The translations under genes were made by a program, and so were the position numbers. A model generated the notes under the pieces. It made no database searches and was not told the origin of the DNA. It was given only the letters and a program-made list of their open reading frames with translations. Positions 1-8,667 of a stretch of 64,000 nucleotides of DNA are shown here, piece after piece. Source of the DNA: Chryseobacterium sp. c4a (GTDB lineage Bacteria > Bacteroidota > Bacteroidia > Flavobacteriales > Weeksellaceae); the NCBI RefSeq assembly GCF_009900745.1, contig NZ_WXVU01000016.1:87295-151294 (forward strand). Reading direction: 5' to 3'. The first letter of the stretch is position 1. Each line of letters opens with the position of its first letter.

Positions 1-114
1 GGACGGATACCATGATTTGTCTTCCGGATTTACAAGGGTTTGTGCGTTTAATGCAATACTGTTTATCGTCAATAGGGTTACTAACCCGAACATTTTGATC
101 AGATTCTTTTTCAT
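1..114 (-). CDS. 5' end of a secreted protein (partial)
   Basis: Reading the minus strand from the ATG at 114 gives 38 codons that run off the window edge. The peptide opens with Met-Lys-Lys-Asn, then a hydrophobic stretch (about residues 8-22) ending in Ala-Leu-Asn-Ala-Gln, which is a typical Bacteroidota signal peptide with cleavage near residue 24. Only about 14 mature residues (ending ...Lys-Ser-Trp-Tyr-Pro-Ser) are visible, too few to assign a family. The frame is open throughout and the start is preceded by an A/T-rich stretch as in neighbouring genes. Confidence 0.7.
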   Translation of the reverse strand, partial: MKKNLIKMFGLVTLLTINSIALNAQTLVNPEDKSWYPS

Positions 115-144
115 TTTTTTATGATGTATAGGTTGAAAAGAAGG

Positions 145-482
145 GAAGTGGGAAGCTGGAAGAGGGAAGAGGGAAGTTGTTACAGTCTTTGAACAGCTGG
201 CATTCCATTTATTGAATCGTGCTTCTTGTTTTACTTTCCTTTAAAGAGAAAGGAAGCTCTGGAGGAAGAGAAAGTGAAGTTTTTGAAGTCGGTCCACAAC
301 TGATATTTTATTGATTAAGTTGTTGTAATTATTCAAATTAACAGACTGTAAGTTAACAATACACGCTAGTGTGTTCAACTTCATATTTCCATCTTAAAGT
401 CTGATAATTATTGGGTTCAAAGGGCTGAAAAGTCATCAATAACCTGACAGTACCTCCATCCTCCCTCTTCCAGCTCCCAGCT
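145..482. repeat. Intergenic element with inverted-repeat ends
   Basis: The gap between the partial gene and the aldo/keto reductase has no coding potential. Its ends are purine-rich and inverted: about 145-172 (GGGAAGCTGGAAGAGGGA core) is matched in reverse complement by about 458-482, with one single-base gap. The interior shows nothing recognisable. This looks like a decayed non-autonomous repeat; similar purine-rich blocks are, from memory, common between genes in Chryseobacterium. Confidence 0.45.
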
Positions 483-488
483 TATATA

Positions 489-1472
489 TTAAATCTCGCT
501 TAAAGCAGCGTTGATGAAGTTCAATTCTTCCTGAGAAAGGTTGATGTCCATTGCTTTCGCATTATCAATAGCTTGTTCCGCATTTCTGGCTCCGGCTAAT
601 ACTACTGTAATGGCTGGTTGTAAAGTAGTCCATCTTAATACCAATTGAGAAAGGCTGGCTCCTTTTTCCTGAGCAATAGGTTCAATTTTTTCAAGGAACG
701 TTTTTACTTTATTTAAATCAAACTGAGAGAAATAACCGTTTCTGTGGTCGTTGTCTTTTAATTTGTTATCCTTGAAATATTTACCTGTTAAAAGACCTCT
801 TTCCATTGGGCTGTATACGATGATCCCTGAATTGTTCTCTAAAGAATAAGGAACAAGATCGTTTTCAATAGAACGGTTCAGCATACTGTAAGAAACCTGG
901 TTGCTTGCTAATTTAAAAGTTCTGTTAGCCTCTTCCATTTGGGCAACACTGTAGTTACTTACCCCTGCAGCACGAACTTTTCCTTGTTGGATTAATAATT
1001 CCATAGCTTCCATTGTTTCACTGATCGCTGTTGTGCTGTCTGGCCAGTGAAGTTGTAAAAGGTCGATATAATCAGTTCCCAGTCTTTTTAAGCTTTCTTC
1101 AACTTCTTTGATGATGTTTGCTTTAGAAGCTAATTTATAGACAGGAATTACTTTTCCTTCGTCTTCAGCGTCAAAGAAAAATTCTCCTTTTCCGTTGTTA
1201 CTTCCGTCCCATACCAAACCAAATTTCGTTAACAGTTGTATTTTTGAACGGTCTTTTCCTTTAATTGCTTCACCAATCATTTCTTCACTTAATCCGAAAC
1301 CGTAAAAAGGTGCCGTATCAATAGAAGTTACTCCATGATCCAATGATGCGTGAATAGAGTTAATAGAATCTTGTTTTTCATTACCACCCCACATATTACC
1401 ACCGATTGCAAAAGCTCCGTGTGTGATTGTTGATAATTCTAAATCTGTGTTTCCTAATTTTCTATATTCCAT
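489..1472 (-). CDS. Aldo/keto reductase
   Basis: A 327-residue cytosolic NADPH-dependent oxidoreductase of the aldo/keto reductase superfamily, with a full-length TIM barrel. The catalytic tetrad is visible as Asp52 and Tyr57 (in DTAPFYGFG), Lys83 (LLTKFG) and His142 (LQLHWPD). It belongs to the YajO/Tas-like 'SEEMIGEAI' type rather than to the diketogluconate reductase type found at 6052. It is the last gene of a minus-strand run with a DJ-1-like protein, an ABM monooxygenase and an NAD(P)H oxidoreductase, separated by 12, 2 and -1 bp, so the four are probably co-transcribed for carbonyl, quinone or electrophile detoxification. The physiological substrate cannot be told from sequence. Confidence 0.9.
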   Translation of the reverse strand: MEYRKLGNTDLELSTITHGAFAIGGNMWGGNEKQDSINSIHASLDHGVTSIDTAPFYGFGLSEEMIGEAIKGKDRSKIQLLTKFGLVWDGSNNGKGEFFFDAEDEGKVIPVYKLASKANIIKEVEESLKRLGTDYIDLLQLHWPDSTTAISETMEAMELLIQQGKVRAAGVSNYSVAQMEEANRTFKLASNQVSYSMLNRSIENDLVPYSLENNSGIIVYSPMERGLLTGKYFKDNKLKDNDHRNGYFSQFDLNKVKTFLEKIEPIAQEKGASLSQLVLRWTTLQPAITVVLAGARNAEQAIDNAKAMDINLSQEELNFINAALSEI

Positions 1473-1484
1473 TTTTTCTTGTTT

Positions 1485-2243
1485 TTAAAATTTGTTATTT
1501 AATTCTTTTAAAATTGCTTCTCCAACGCTCTTTGCAGATTGTGGATTTTGTCCGGTGATGACTCTTTGATCAGAAACAACATGATTCTGCCAAAGTCCGG
1601 ATTTTTCAAATTGTGCTCCTCTTTCTTTTAATTTGTTTTCCAGTAAGAAAGGAACAACATCCGTTAATTTTACTGCGGATTCTTCTTCATTAGTAAACGC
1701 ATTGATCTTTTTGCCATCTACCAGGTATTTTCCGTTATTCAGTTTGATATTCACCAAACCTGCCGGCCCGTGGCATACTCCTGCTACAATTCCTCCGTTT
1801 TCATAAACTGTGGAGGCGATATCTGCCAATTCTTTATTGTCAGCCAAGTCCCACATTGCTCCATGTCCGCCTGCATAAAAGATCGTTGAGTAGTCTTTGG
1901 GATTTACCTGTGATGGCGTTAAAGAATGATCAATCTTGTTTCTGTATTCCTTGTTTTCCCAGAACTCTTTGTTGACAGGATCTTTTAAATCAAATCCGTC
2001 TACTGGTGGAGTTCCTCCTTTTGGACTTACAAAGTCAATTTCATATCCTGCTTTGTGAAGCACTTCCCATGGGTGAGAAACTTCGCCCAGATAATATCCT
2101 GTTTTTTCGTTTGTGCTACCTTTTTTGTCATGGCTGGTTACAACGAATAAGATTTTCTTTTTCATATCAATAGATTTTTGGTGTTGAGCCTGAATAAATC
2201 CTATTGTGAAAAGGCTTAGAAATAAAAGCGCCAGTTTTTTCAT
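1485..2243 (-). CDS. DJ-1/PfpI family protein (type 1 glutamine amidotransferase fold), exported
   Basis: A 252-residue DJ-1/PfpI protein of the Hsp31/YhbO-like group. The nucleophile elbow is seen as Gly-Val-Cys157-His158-Gly-Pro, and the oxyanion region as Tyr-Ala-Gly-Gly-His-Gly (123-128). Family members act as glyoxalase III, chaperones or deglycases. The first 20 residues form a signal peptide ending Phe-Ile-Gln-Ala-Gln, so this copy is predicted periplasmic; an internal Met27 just before the domain would give a cytosolic form. It lies 2 bp upstream of the aldo/keto reductase run and 3 bp from the ABM gene, consistent with a shared role in handling reactive carbonyls. Enzyme specificity is inference. 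Confidence 0.85.
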   Translation of the reverse strand: MKKLALLFLSLFTIGFIQAQHQKSIDMKKKILFVVTSHDKKGSTNEKTGYYLGEVSHPWEVLHKAGYEIDFVSPKGGTPPVDGFDLKDPVNKEFWENKEYRNKIDHSLTPSQVNPKDYSTIFYAGGHGAMWDLADNKELADIASTVYENGGIVAGVCHGPAGLVNIKLNNGKYLVDGKKINAFTNEEESAVKLTDVVPFLLENKLKERGAQFEKSGLWQNHVVSDQRVITGQNPQSAKSVGEAILKELNNKF

Positions 2244-2245
2244 TC

Positions 2246-2533
2246 TTAAATGAGGTTGGTGATGTAAAGTTGAGGAACTTCCTGAAGTTTTTCATCAATT
2301 AAAACACCGAAAGCTTTAATATAAGGCTGCTCATTATGCTGTGCTAATCCTTCTTCGCTTTTCCATATTTCGTAGAATACAAAATGATTTTTGTCTTCAA
2401 TTCCCTGATGAAGATTGTACAATTCACAAGCTTCTTCTTTTCTTGTTTCTTTTACCATATTCTGAAGAACTTCCAATACTTCTGAACGGTGCTCTTCTTT
2501 GGCTTTAATAACTGCGGTAAGGTGAATTTTCAT
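2246..2533 (-). CDS. Antibiotic biosynthesis monooxygenase (ABM) domain protein
   Basis: A 95-residue single ABM domain of the YgiN type, a dimeric ferredoxin-like alpha/beta barrel. Family features seen are the N-terminal strand (KIHLTAVIKAK), the central helix with EVLQNMVKETRKEE, the ELYNLHQG strand and FYEIWKSEEGLAQH. YgiN in Escherichia coli is a quinol monooxygenase encoded beside the quinone reductase MdaB. The same pairing occurs here: the next gene upstream (ending at 2533) is an MdaB-like oxidoreductase and overlaps this start by one base. That supports a quinone/quinol cycling pair, though the reaction is inferred. Confidence 0.85.
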   Translation of the reverse strand: MKIHLTAVIKAKEEHRSEVLEVLQNMVKETRKEEACELYNLHQGIEDKNHFVFYEIWKSEEGLAQHNEQPYIKAFGVLIDEKLQEVPQLYITNLI

Positions 2534-3147
2534 TATACTAATTCTGGTGTTAATTCTTTTGCAAATACGTTTTTCACATGGTCTCTGTACAACTTCATAT
2601 CACGTTCTACGTTGGCATTTTTTTCCACATCATGGAAGTGGAAGCTGTCCATTTTTTCTAACGATACGAAAGCGTTCATTCTGTGGAACCCAAATAGAGG
2701 TCCTTCGTCTACACTTTTCTCATCAAAAAATTCTCCAGGAAGGGTAAAGGCTGTAGCAGGAGCATTCCAGCTTGTGGTCAGCATATATTTTCTTCCGCCA
2801 AGCATTCCGCCTGTTCCGTAGTTGATTTCAGGATTGGCCGCATTTCTACCATCACTCATATAAATACCTTTAGCGTGGCCTGCTGTGAAAACTTCATCAA
2901 TATATTTTTTCAATCCGTTCGGAAGTTGGAACCACCAGATGGGAGTGTGGTAAATGATATAATCTGCCCAAACGAATTTTTGTACTTCTTCATGTTTGTC
3001 ATAATTTTCACTTACATTGGTTACCTTTATTTCTACATTATCAAATTCTTTAAGAACGGCTAATGTATTTTCTGCGATAGTCTGATTATATTTTCCTCCG
3101 GAATGCCCGAAGTTCTGTCCTCCGTTAATGATTAATACTTTTTTCAT
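2533..3147 (-). CDS. NAD(P)H oxidoreductase, MdaB/flavodoxin-like fold
   Basis: A 204-residue flavoprotein of the NAD(P)H dehydrogenase (quinone) / MdaB family. The FAD-binding N-terminal loop is visible (IINGGQNFGHSGGKYN, residues 6-21), as is the conserved YHTPIWWFQLPNGLKKYID segment around residue 66 and the GGMLGGRKYMLTTSWNAP loop. MdaB proteins reduce quinones by two electrons and protect against redox cycling. It is the first gene of the four-gene minus-strand operon, 30 bp downstream of a TAnnTTTG -7 box. A LysR regulator lies divergently about 1.1 kb away and may control it, but no operator was identified. Confidence 0.87.
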   Translation of the reverse strand: MKKVLIINGGQNFGHSGGKYNQTIAENTLAVLKEFDNVEIKVTNVSENYDKHEEVQKFVWADYIIYHTPIWWFQLPNGLKKYIDEVFTAGHAKGIYMSDGRNAANPEINYGTGGMLGGRKYMLTTSWNAPATAFTLPGEFFDEKSVDEGPLFGFHRMNAFVSLEKMDSFHFHDVEKNANVERDMKLYRDHVKNVFAKELTPELV

Positions 3148-3176
3148 TTTTTTATGATTGTTTAAATTTTACTCTG

Positions 3177-3184
3177 CAAAGTTA
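3177..3184 (-). promoter_or_regulatory. Promoter -7 box of the redox operon
   Basis: Minus-strand TAACTTTG matches the Bacteroidota -7 consensus TAnnTTTG, 30 bp before the oxidoreductase start. No clear TTG at -33 is seen. Confidence 0.5.
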
Positions 3185-3410
3185 CTATGGAGTGTTGTAT
3201 AATAAAAATAATATAAATTATAGGTAAGTATTATAATATTTATATGTTTGGGTTTTTAGTTTGAAAGTTATTGGTTGCTAGTTTTATACTGTGGTTTAAA
3301 GCCTGGTTTTTCCACGCTTTTATATAAAGTTTACTAGTTTTTATTGATTAATCTTTTTTTTCATGGTAAAATGTCATGCTGTATCTGAACTGGAATTTCT
3401 ATTTGTCTCG

Positions 3411-3418
3411 TACATTTG
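3411..3418 (+). promoter_or_regulatory. Promoter -7 box of the phosphoesterase gene
   Basis: TACATTTG matches TAnnTTTG and ends 19 bp before the ATG at 3438. Confidence 0.5.
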
Positions 3419-3437
3419 ATTAACAAATTGACAGACA

Positions 3438-4184
3438 ATGATACAGATAGCAGTTTTTGGTGATGTGCATGGGAATCTTCCTGCATTGGAAGTAGTGTTG
3501 AAGGATATTGAAGAGAGAGGAATTCGTCAGAAGTTTTGCTTGGGTGATCTTGTAGATTTTGCTCCCTGGGGGAATGAAGTGATAGAAAGCATTAAAAGTT
3601 TAAATATCCCTTGTATATTGGGAAATCATGATGAAAGAATTGCTTTTGATTTACCTGTTTTTCCTTTATCTAAGCATTCTGAAGAAGAAACAAAGGCAAG
3701 GTTTGTTGCGATTGATCATTCGAAAAAACATATTACAGAAGAAAACAAAAAGTTTCTTTCCGAACTTCCTTTTCACTTGAAACTAAATTATAAAATAGGC
3801 AATAAGCATTGGAATATTCAGTTGGTACATTCCAGTCTGGAAAGCAATGATACTTACTTATACGAATCAGAAAATGATGAGGTTTTTACCAGTATGCTGG
3901 AAGATTCAAAGGCTGATATTATTCTGATGGGACATACTCATCTATCATTTACAAAACAGTTTGAAAATAAAAAATGGGCAGTCAATTGTGGTTCTGTTGG
4001 AAGGTCTAAAGAAACAAATAGATTAGCTTCTTATCTCATATTGACTTTGGATACTGAAAAGATTACCCCTGAAATTATACAATTAGCATATCCGCTGGAA
4101 GAAACTGCCCGTCAGATCGAGGAAAGCGGGATTCCGGATTATTATGCTTCCTTTTTAAGAAATGAAAATGTATTAATATTATAA
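3438..4184 (+). CDS. Metallophosphoesterase (calcineurin-like)
   Basis: A 248-residue cytosolic metallophosphatase. All the metal-ligand blocks of the calcineurin-like fold are present in order: GDVHG (Asp9, His11), GDLVD (Asp37), GNHDER (Asn63, His64), a histidine in LVHSS, and GHTH near residue 165. The arrangement is that of the YfcE/MJ0936 group, which includes nucleotide phosphodiesterases, so the substrate is uncertain. It has its own TAnnTTTG promoter 19 bp upstream. The LysR gene follows 40 bp downstream with its own -7 box, so the two are probably separate units. Confidence 0.85.
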   Translation: MIQIAVFGDVHGNLPALEVVLKDIEERGIRQKFCLGDLVDFAPWGNEVIESIKSLNIPCILGNHDERIAFDLPVFPLSKHSEEETKARFVAIDHSKKHITEENKKFLSELPFHLKLNYKIGNKHWNIQLVHSSLESNDTYLYESENDEVFTSMLEDSKADIILMGHTHLSFTKQFENKKWAVNCGSVGRSKETNRLASYLILTLDTEKITPEIIQLAYPLEETARQIEESGIPDYYASFLRNENVLIL

Positions 4185-4192
4185 TTATTTTG

Positions 4193-4200
4193 TAAATTTG
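4193..4200 (+). promoter_or_regulatory. Promoter -7 box of the LysR gene
   Basis: TAAATTTG matches TAnnTTTG exactly and lies 24 bp before the ATG at 4225. A -33 TTG is not evident. Confidence 0.5.
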
Positions 4201-4224
4201 CATCAGAATATTAATAAATAAGTC

Positions 4225-5124
4225 ATGGTCAATTTAGAATGGTATCGTACTTTTAAGGCGATCTATAAAACCGGGACATTGACAGGTGCAGCTGATGCCT
4301 TATTCATTTCGCAGCCCGGGGTGAGCTTACATTTAGGTTCACTGGAAGCGTATGTAGGATATAAATTGTTCGACAGAACCGGTAGAAAAATGATTCCTAC
4401 AGAGAGAGGAAAAGTATTGTTCAATGCCATAGCAGAACCTCTTACCAAGTTGGAAGATGTAGAGAAGAATTTTCAGAAATCTACAGAAAAACATACCCCA
4501 ACCATTAGCGTCGGAATGTGTTTTGAAACTTTTCAAACGACTTTGGAGCAATATGTTTCTTCACTACCTTTCAACCTGATTATAAGCTTTGGAGAGTATC
4601 CTGAAATGCTGGATCAATTGGATAAAGGAATCCTGGATCTTATTATTACTCCAAAAAAAGGATCTTCTCCTAATATAGAACATGAAGCATTTTCTTCTGA
4701 ACAGATTATTCTGGTAGGTGGAAAGGATGTAGATACAGATGCTTTTAAGAAGGTTTTAAAAACAAAAGATATAGAGCAGATCGAAGCGTGGCTAAAGAAT
4801 GAAAAATGGTATGGAACTACAGGAGATATGGAACATCTTTTCCAATACTGGACTTTAAACTTTGGGCACAAACCGAATTTCCGTCCGAATTATATTGTTC
4901 CGAACTTAAACTCCATCATCCGTTGTCTGAAAGGAGGAACAGGATTAGCGGTGGTTCCTGATTTTTTATGCAAAAATGAAATCGAAAGCGGAGAAATTAA
5001 GCTGATCTGGGAAGGAAAGAAAAAACTGGAAAACACTTTGTATTTCGGATGTAGAAAGAAAACCAATTATCAAACGGAGATAGAACATATTAAAGGTTTA
5101 TTCCGTAAGATGATGGGTAAGTAA
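4225..5124 (+). CDS. LysR-family transcriptional regulator
   Basis: A 299-residue LysR-type regulator. The N-terminal winged helix-turn-helix covers about residues 1-60 (GTLTGAADALFISQPGVSLH, then LFDRTGRKMIPTERG), followed by an effector-binding periplasmic-binding-protein-like domain (about 90-295). LysR proteins usually control a nearby divergent gene and respond to a small ligand. The nearest candidates are the minus-strand redox operon (start 3147) or the aldo/keto reductase at 6052. The reading frame ends inside the convergent GNAT gene (27-bp overlap). Confidence 0.9.
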   Translation: MVNLEWYRTFKAIYKTGTLTGAADALFISQPGVSLHLGSLEAYVGYKLFDRTGRKMIPTERGKVLFNAIAEPLTKLEDVEKNFQKSTEKHTPTISVGMCFETFQTTLEQYVSSLPFNLIISFGEYPEMLDQLDKGILDLIITPKKGSSPNIEHEAFSSEQIILVGGKDVDTDAFKKVLKTKDIEQIEAWLKNEKWYGTTGDMEHLFQYWTLNFGHKPNFRPNYIVPNLNSIIRCLKGGTGLAVVPDFLCKNEIESGEIKLIWEGKKKLENTLYFGCRKKTNYQTEIEHIKGLFRKMMGK

Positions 5125-5565
5125 AACCATATCCCTCATCTGTAAACCGTTTTCATAAATCGGGGATGGGTAATTTTCAATAAAGAAATCTTTACGTATC
5201 CCTGTTTTTTTGAAATCGTTTTTCTCATAAAACCGAATCTGCTGAAATCCGGTATCTGAAGTTCCGACACTCAGGACTTCATAATGATTATCAAGGGCTA
5301 TTTCCTTGGCTTTTTTTATTAAAATACTTCCGAGTCCTTTACTTCTGTAGCTTTCAATGACTGCCATATTTTTAATCTCAAGTTCAGTATCACTGTTTTT
5401 ACATAAAGCCATAACGGCAATATTTTCTGTTCCATCCTGTAAGAGATAGATATCACATTTGAAAATGTATTGATCAATGGCTTCAGTGGTCTCGTCAGCT
5501 AACAATAGTAATTCATAAGGAATCTCCGAATCGTTGGCAATTTTGTTGAAAGTATATTGTTCCAT
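5098..5565 (-). CDS. GNAT-family N-acetyltransferase
   Basis: A 155-residue single-domain acetyltransferase. The acetyl-CoA pyrophosphate-binding motif A is clear (SYRSKGLGSILIKKA, the R-x-x-G-x-G signature at about residues 93-107), preceded by the strand IKNMAVIE and followed by YEVLSVGTSDTGFQQIRFYEKNDF. The acceptor substrate is unknown. It converges with the LysR gene and overlaps its 3' end by 27 bp, so read-through would produce antisense RNA over both ends. Confidence 0.87.
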   Translation of the reverse strand: MEQYTFNKIANDSEIPYELLLLADETTEAIDQYIFKCDIYLLQDGTENIAVMALCKNSDTELEIKNMAVIESYRSKGLGSILIKKAKEIALDNHYEVLSVGTSDTGFQQIRFYEKNDFKKTGIRKDFFIENYPSPIYENGLQMRDMVLLTHHLTE

Positions 5566-5665
5566 CTATAAGCTTATATGAATAGTTTGAGAATCATCAT
5601 TTCCACAAAAATAAGGAAAATAGAGACTTGAATCCAGTCATAGATTGAATCGTAAATATTGGAGG

Positions 5666-5925
5666 TTGGAAATCGCGAAGACGCAAAAAAATAAATAATA
5701 CGCTGCTTTTAAGGCGCAAGAAAATCGAAGATTCTCAGCAATATTCTATTGCTGATATTTTGCTGCTAATGCACAAATAGATTTTATGCGTAAGTTCTGA
5801 AAGTATAATTTTATTCAGTAAGGGCATTAAAAATCATCGGTATTCAATTTTATCGCAGATAAAATCCTAGCGTCTTAAATACAACGCCTCAACGAGAGAA
5901 ATCTAGCGTCTTCGCGGTTTTCCAA
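5666..5925. repeat. Intergenic element with near-perfect terminal inverted repeats
   Basis: The 486-bp gap between the GNAT and aldo/keto reductase genes holds a roughly 260-bp element. Its left end (5666-5684, TTGGAAATCGCGAAGACGC) is the near-perfect inverse of its right end (5906-5925, GCGTCTTCGCGGTTTTCCAA). Between them are further GCG-rich pieces and no open frame. This resembles a miniature, possibly once mobile, intergenic repeat; GCGAAGACGC-type blocks are, from memory, frequent in flavobacterial intergenic DNA. Confidence 0.55.
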
Positions 5926-6051
5926 CATCACTGCAAACACTCATTAAATAACATTTTTTTAACAAAAACAGTAAAATTGGTAAGCCGAAGTTCCGTTTTT
6001 TTGTCGCAAATTTGTTTAATCACTTTATATTAATCATTAAAATAAAGACTT

Positions 6052-6927
6052 ATGCAAAAGAAAACCTATACAGGGCAACCTGTAGTAACCTTAAATAATG
6101 GAGTAGATATTCCTGCTTTAGGCTTTGGAGTATGGCAGATGGAAGATCTGCAAGAATGCGAAAATGCAGTAATCAAAGCTATTCAGACAGGATACAGAAT
6201 GATTGATACTGCTGCTATTTATCAAAATGAAACCGCTGTAGGTGCTGCAGTGAAGAAAAGTGGAGTAGACAGAGATGAATTGTTCATTACTTCTAAAGTT
6301 TGGGTTCAGGATCATGGGTATGAAAAAGCAAAAAAGGCATTCCAGAGAACGTTAGACAGATTACAGATGGATTATTTGGATATGTATCTTATTCACTGGC
6401 CTTATGGTGACTTTTTGGGAACCTGGAAGGCTTTAGAAGATCTGTATCAGGAAGGAAAGATTAAAGCGATCGGAGTTTGTAATTTTACGGTTGAAAAGCT
6501 TGAAGAATTAAAAGCAAATTCAACAGTTCTTCCGGTAATTAACCAGATTGAGCTGCATCCTGTTTTTCAACAAAAAGAATTACAAGTTTATAACAGAGAA
6601 AATAATATCATCACTCAGCCATGGAGTCCGCTTGGAAATGGAAATGCAAATCTTTTGAGTAATCCTGATTTAAAATCAATCGCAGAGAAATATGGTAAAA
6701 CAGTTGCTCAGGTCATTTTGAGATGGCATTTACAGGAAGGATTTGTGGTAATTCCAAAATCTGTTACTCCATCAAGAATTGAGGAGAACTTTAATGTATT
6801 TGATTTTGAACTTACAGAGGATGAAATGAATGTTGTTCGTTCTTTAGATACAGGAAAAAGACTATTCTTTGATCCAAAAGACCCTGAATGGGAACAGAAA
6901 ATGTTGAATGCTGTAGCGGATATTTAA
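6052..6927 (+). CDS. Aldo/keto reductase, 2,5-diketo-D-gluconate reductase type
   Basis: A 291-residue NADPH-dependent aldo/keto reductase of the AKR5-like group. The tetrad is visible: Asp52 and Tyr57 (IDTAAIYQNE), Lys82 (ITSKVW) and His115 (YLIHWPYGD). The C-terminal cofactor segment VVIPKSVTPSRIEEN (about 240-254) is also intact. Members reduce small aldehydes and ketones such as methylglyoxal or diketogluconate; the actual substrate is not evident. It stands alone, after the repeat element and before a hairpin-rich spacer. Confidence 0.9.
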   Translation: MQKKTYTGQPVVTLNNGVDIPALGFGVWQMEDLQECENAVIKAIQTGYRMIDTAAIYQNETAVGAAVKKSGVDRDELFITSKVWVQDHGYEKAKKAFQRTLDRLQMDYLDMYLIHWPYGDFLGTWKALEDLYQEGKIKAIGVCNFTVEKLEELKANSTVLPVINQIELHPVFQQKELQVYNRENNIITQPWSPLGNGNANLLSNPDLKSIAEKYGKTVAQVILRWHLQEGFVVIPKSVTPSRIEENFNVFDFELTEDEMNVVRSLDTGKRLFFDPKDPEWEQKMLNAVADI

Positions 6928-6947
6928 GCTTAATTAAAAATTATATC

Positions 6948-7008
6948 TCCCACAGATTTCCCAAATTTCACAGATTAAAAATCTGCGTAATCTCTGAGAT
7001 CTGTGGGA
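6948..7008 (+). terminator. Nested hairpin after the aldo/keto reductase
   Basis: TCCCACAGAT (6948-6957) pairs perfectly with ATCTGTGGGA (6999-7008), and an inner CAGATT/AATCTG stem (about 6971-6985) sits within it, followed by a T-rich run. It may act as a terminator, but the 'cacagatt' wording also resembles a repeated flavobacterial spacer motif. Confidence 0.45.
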
Positions 7009-7099
7009 ATTTTATTTTCTGCTGGGTGTGAGGAATATCATATCCTATTGAAAATGAGGTGTACTTATTTTTTGTACCTTTTTATTTAAAATAATTTCT

Positions 7100-8161
7100 A
7101 TGTTTTGGCCAGATATAATCAGCAAAAAATTAGGAGTGCAATATCCTATCATTCAAGCTCCGATGTTTGGAGTAAGTACTGTACCAATGGTTGCTGCTGC
7201 TGCCCGTGCAGGTTGCCTGGGATCTTTGGCATTGGCTGATCTTTCGGCAGATGAATCTATTGAACTGATACGAGAAACAAGAAAATTAACGAATAAACCT
7301 TTTGCTGCGAATATTTTTACTCATTATATTCCTGAAGTGACTGATGCTTTAAGGGCAAAATTCGCTCAAACTAGACCGTTTTTAGAACAGCTGGCAAAGG
7401 ATAACAATATTGAAGTCAGCCTTCCTGATCTGGAAGATCTTAAAGTGAGATCTTACCATGAGTTGGTAGATGCAGTTATTGAAGAAAACTGTAAGATTTT
7501 AAGCTTTACTTTCGGAAATCTGGATGCCCAAAGTATTCAGAAACTGAAAGAAAATGGGGTAACACTCATCGGAACCTGTACCTCTGTGAATGAAGCTTTA
7601 ATTTTAGAAAAATCAGGAATTGATATTATTTGTGTGCAAGGAACGGAAGCAGGTGGTCACAGAGGAACTTTTGATCCTGACCATGTTCTCCAAATCGGAG
7701 GATTGTCTTTATTATCACAGGTATATGATCATGTGAAAGTTCCACTAATCTATGCAGGCGGAATTTACAATGGTAAAACTTTGCAGGCAGTAAAAGAGCT
7801 GGGAGCCCAGGGATTTCAAGTAGGTAATCTTTTATTATGTTCTCAAGAAAGTGCTATGCAGCCTTTTGAAAAAGAAAGGCTTAAAAAGGTGAGAGAAGAT
7901 GAGATTATTTTAACGAAAAGTTTTTCAGGTAGATATGCGAGAGGAGTGAGAAATAAATATATAGAAGCCGTTGAAAATTCTGAATATATCTTACCTTATC
8001 CTTATCAGAATAAACTGACTAATGCACTTCGTAAAGCTGCAAAGTCTAAGCAGGATCCAGATTTTGTAGGTATTTGGGCCGGGCAATCTATTCATGAGTA
8101 TAGTGAGCTTTCTACGGAACAAATTCTGAGAAATCTCATATTTCAAATAGAGGAGAAGTAA
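7100..8161 (+). CDS. Nitronate monooxygenase / 2-nitropropane dioxygenase-type flavoprotein
   Basis: A 353-residue FMN-dependent TIM-barrel enzyme. The N-terminal signature LGVQYPIIQAPMFGVS, the GTEAGGHRG loop carrying the probable catalytic histidine, and the phosphate-binding YAGGIYNG and GAQGFQVG loops are all present. The family covers true nitronate monooxygenases and NAD(P)H:quinone reductases of the same fold, so the reaction is uncertain. It follows two other redox regions in this end of the window, and a small lipoprotein gene lies 49 bp downstream. Confidence 0.87.
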   Translation: MFWPDIISKKLGVQYPIIQAPMFGVSTVPMVAAAARAGCLGSLALADLSADESIELIRETRKLTNKPFAANIFTHYIPEVTDALRAKFAQTRPFLEQLAKDNNIEVSLPDLEDLKVRSYHELVDAVIEENCKILSFTFGNLDAQSIQKLKENGVTLIGTCTSVNEALILEKSGIDIICVQGTEAGGHRGTFDPDHVLQIGGLSLLSQVYDHVKVPLIYAGGIYNGKTLQAVKELGAQGFQVGNLLLCSQESAMQPFEKERLKKVREDEIILTKSFSGRYARGVRNKYIEAVENSEYILPYPYQNKLTNALRKAAKSKQDPDFVGIWAGQSIHEYSELSTEQILRNLIFQIEEK

Positions 8162-8210
8162 TTGAAATTGTATTATCTTCGGGGCTTAAATATAATTTTA
8201 AACTTTAATC

Positions 8211-8660
8211 ATGAAAAAATTATTTCTGGCACTTGCCGCATTTTCTGCTATTGTATCATGCAGTAGTGATGATAACAATTCTAAAAAAGAAGAGGTATCT
8301 CCAATTGTAGGAACATGGAATCAGTATAAAGCAGATGTTTATACTACTTCTGATAATAAAACAAAAGCAGTTTATCCTTCAGGCTGCGAATCAGAAAATA
8401 CTTTTGAATACAATAAAACCGAAGTGAATACTGTAGGCCATTCGTTGAATAAAGATGGTGCATGTGTTCCGTCTGATTATCATAATGCGAAATATACGTA
8501 TGATCAAAATGCCAAGAAATTATGGTATAATAATTCTAACAGAGTTTATAAGGTTAATAAATTAACATCGACAGAATTAGTGACAGAAGATAATACAGAA
8601 GATAGAGATGGTGATGGGATGAATGATGTGGTGATAAGATATTTCAGAAGAGTTAAATAA
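8211..8660 (+). CDS. Small lipoprotein, lipocalin-like
   Basis: A 149-residue protein with a lipoprotein signal (hydrophobic stretch then Ile-Val-Ser-Cys17, followed by SSDDNN), so it is predicted to be lipid-anchored at the cell envelope. The mature part starts PIVGTWNQYKADVY, reminiscent of the 'GTW' strand of Bacteroidota lipocalin-like (DUF4923/DUF5004-like) lipoproteins, and is rich in short strands. No catalytic motif is seen. It ends at a strong hairpin at 8668-8700. Confidence 0.7.
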   Translation: MKKLFLALAAFSAIVSCSSDDNNSKKEEVSPIVGTWNQYKADVYTTSDNKTKAVYPSGCESENTFEYNKTEVNTVGHSLNKDGACVPSDYHNAKYTYDQNAKKLWYNNSNRVYKVNKLTSTELVTEDNTEDRDGDGMNDVVIRYFRRVK

Positions 8661-8667
8661 AAAATAA

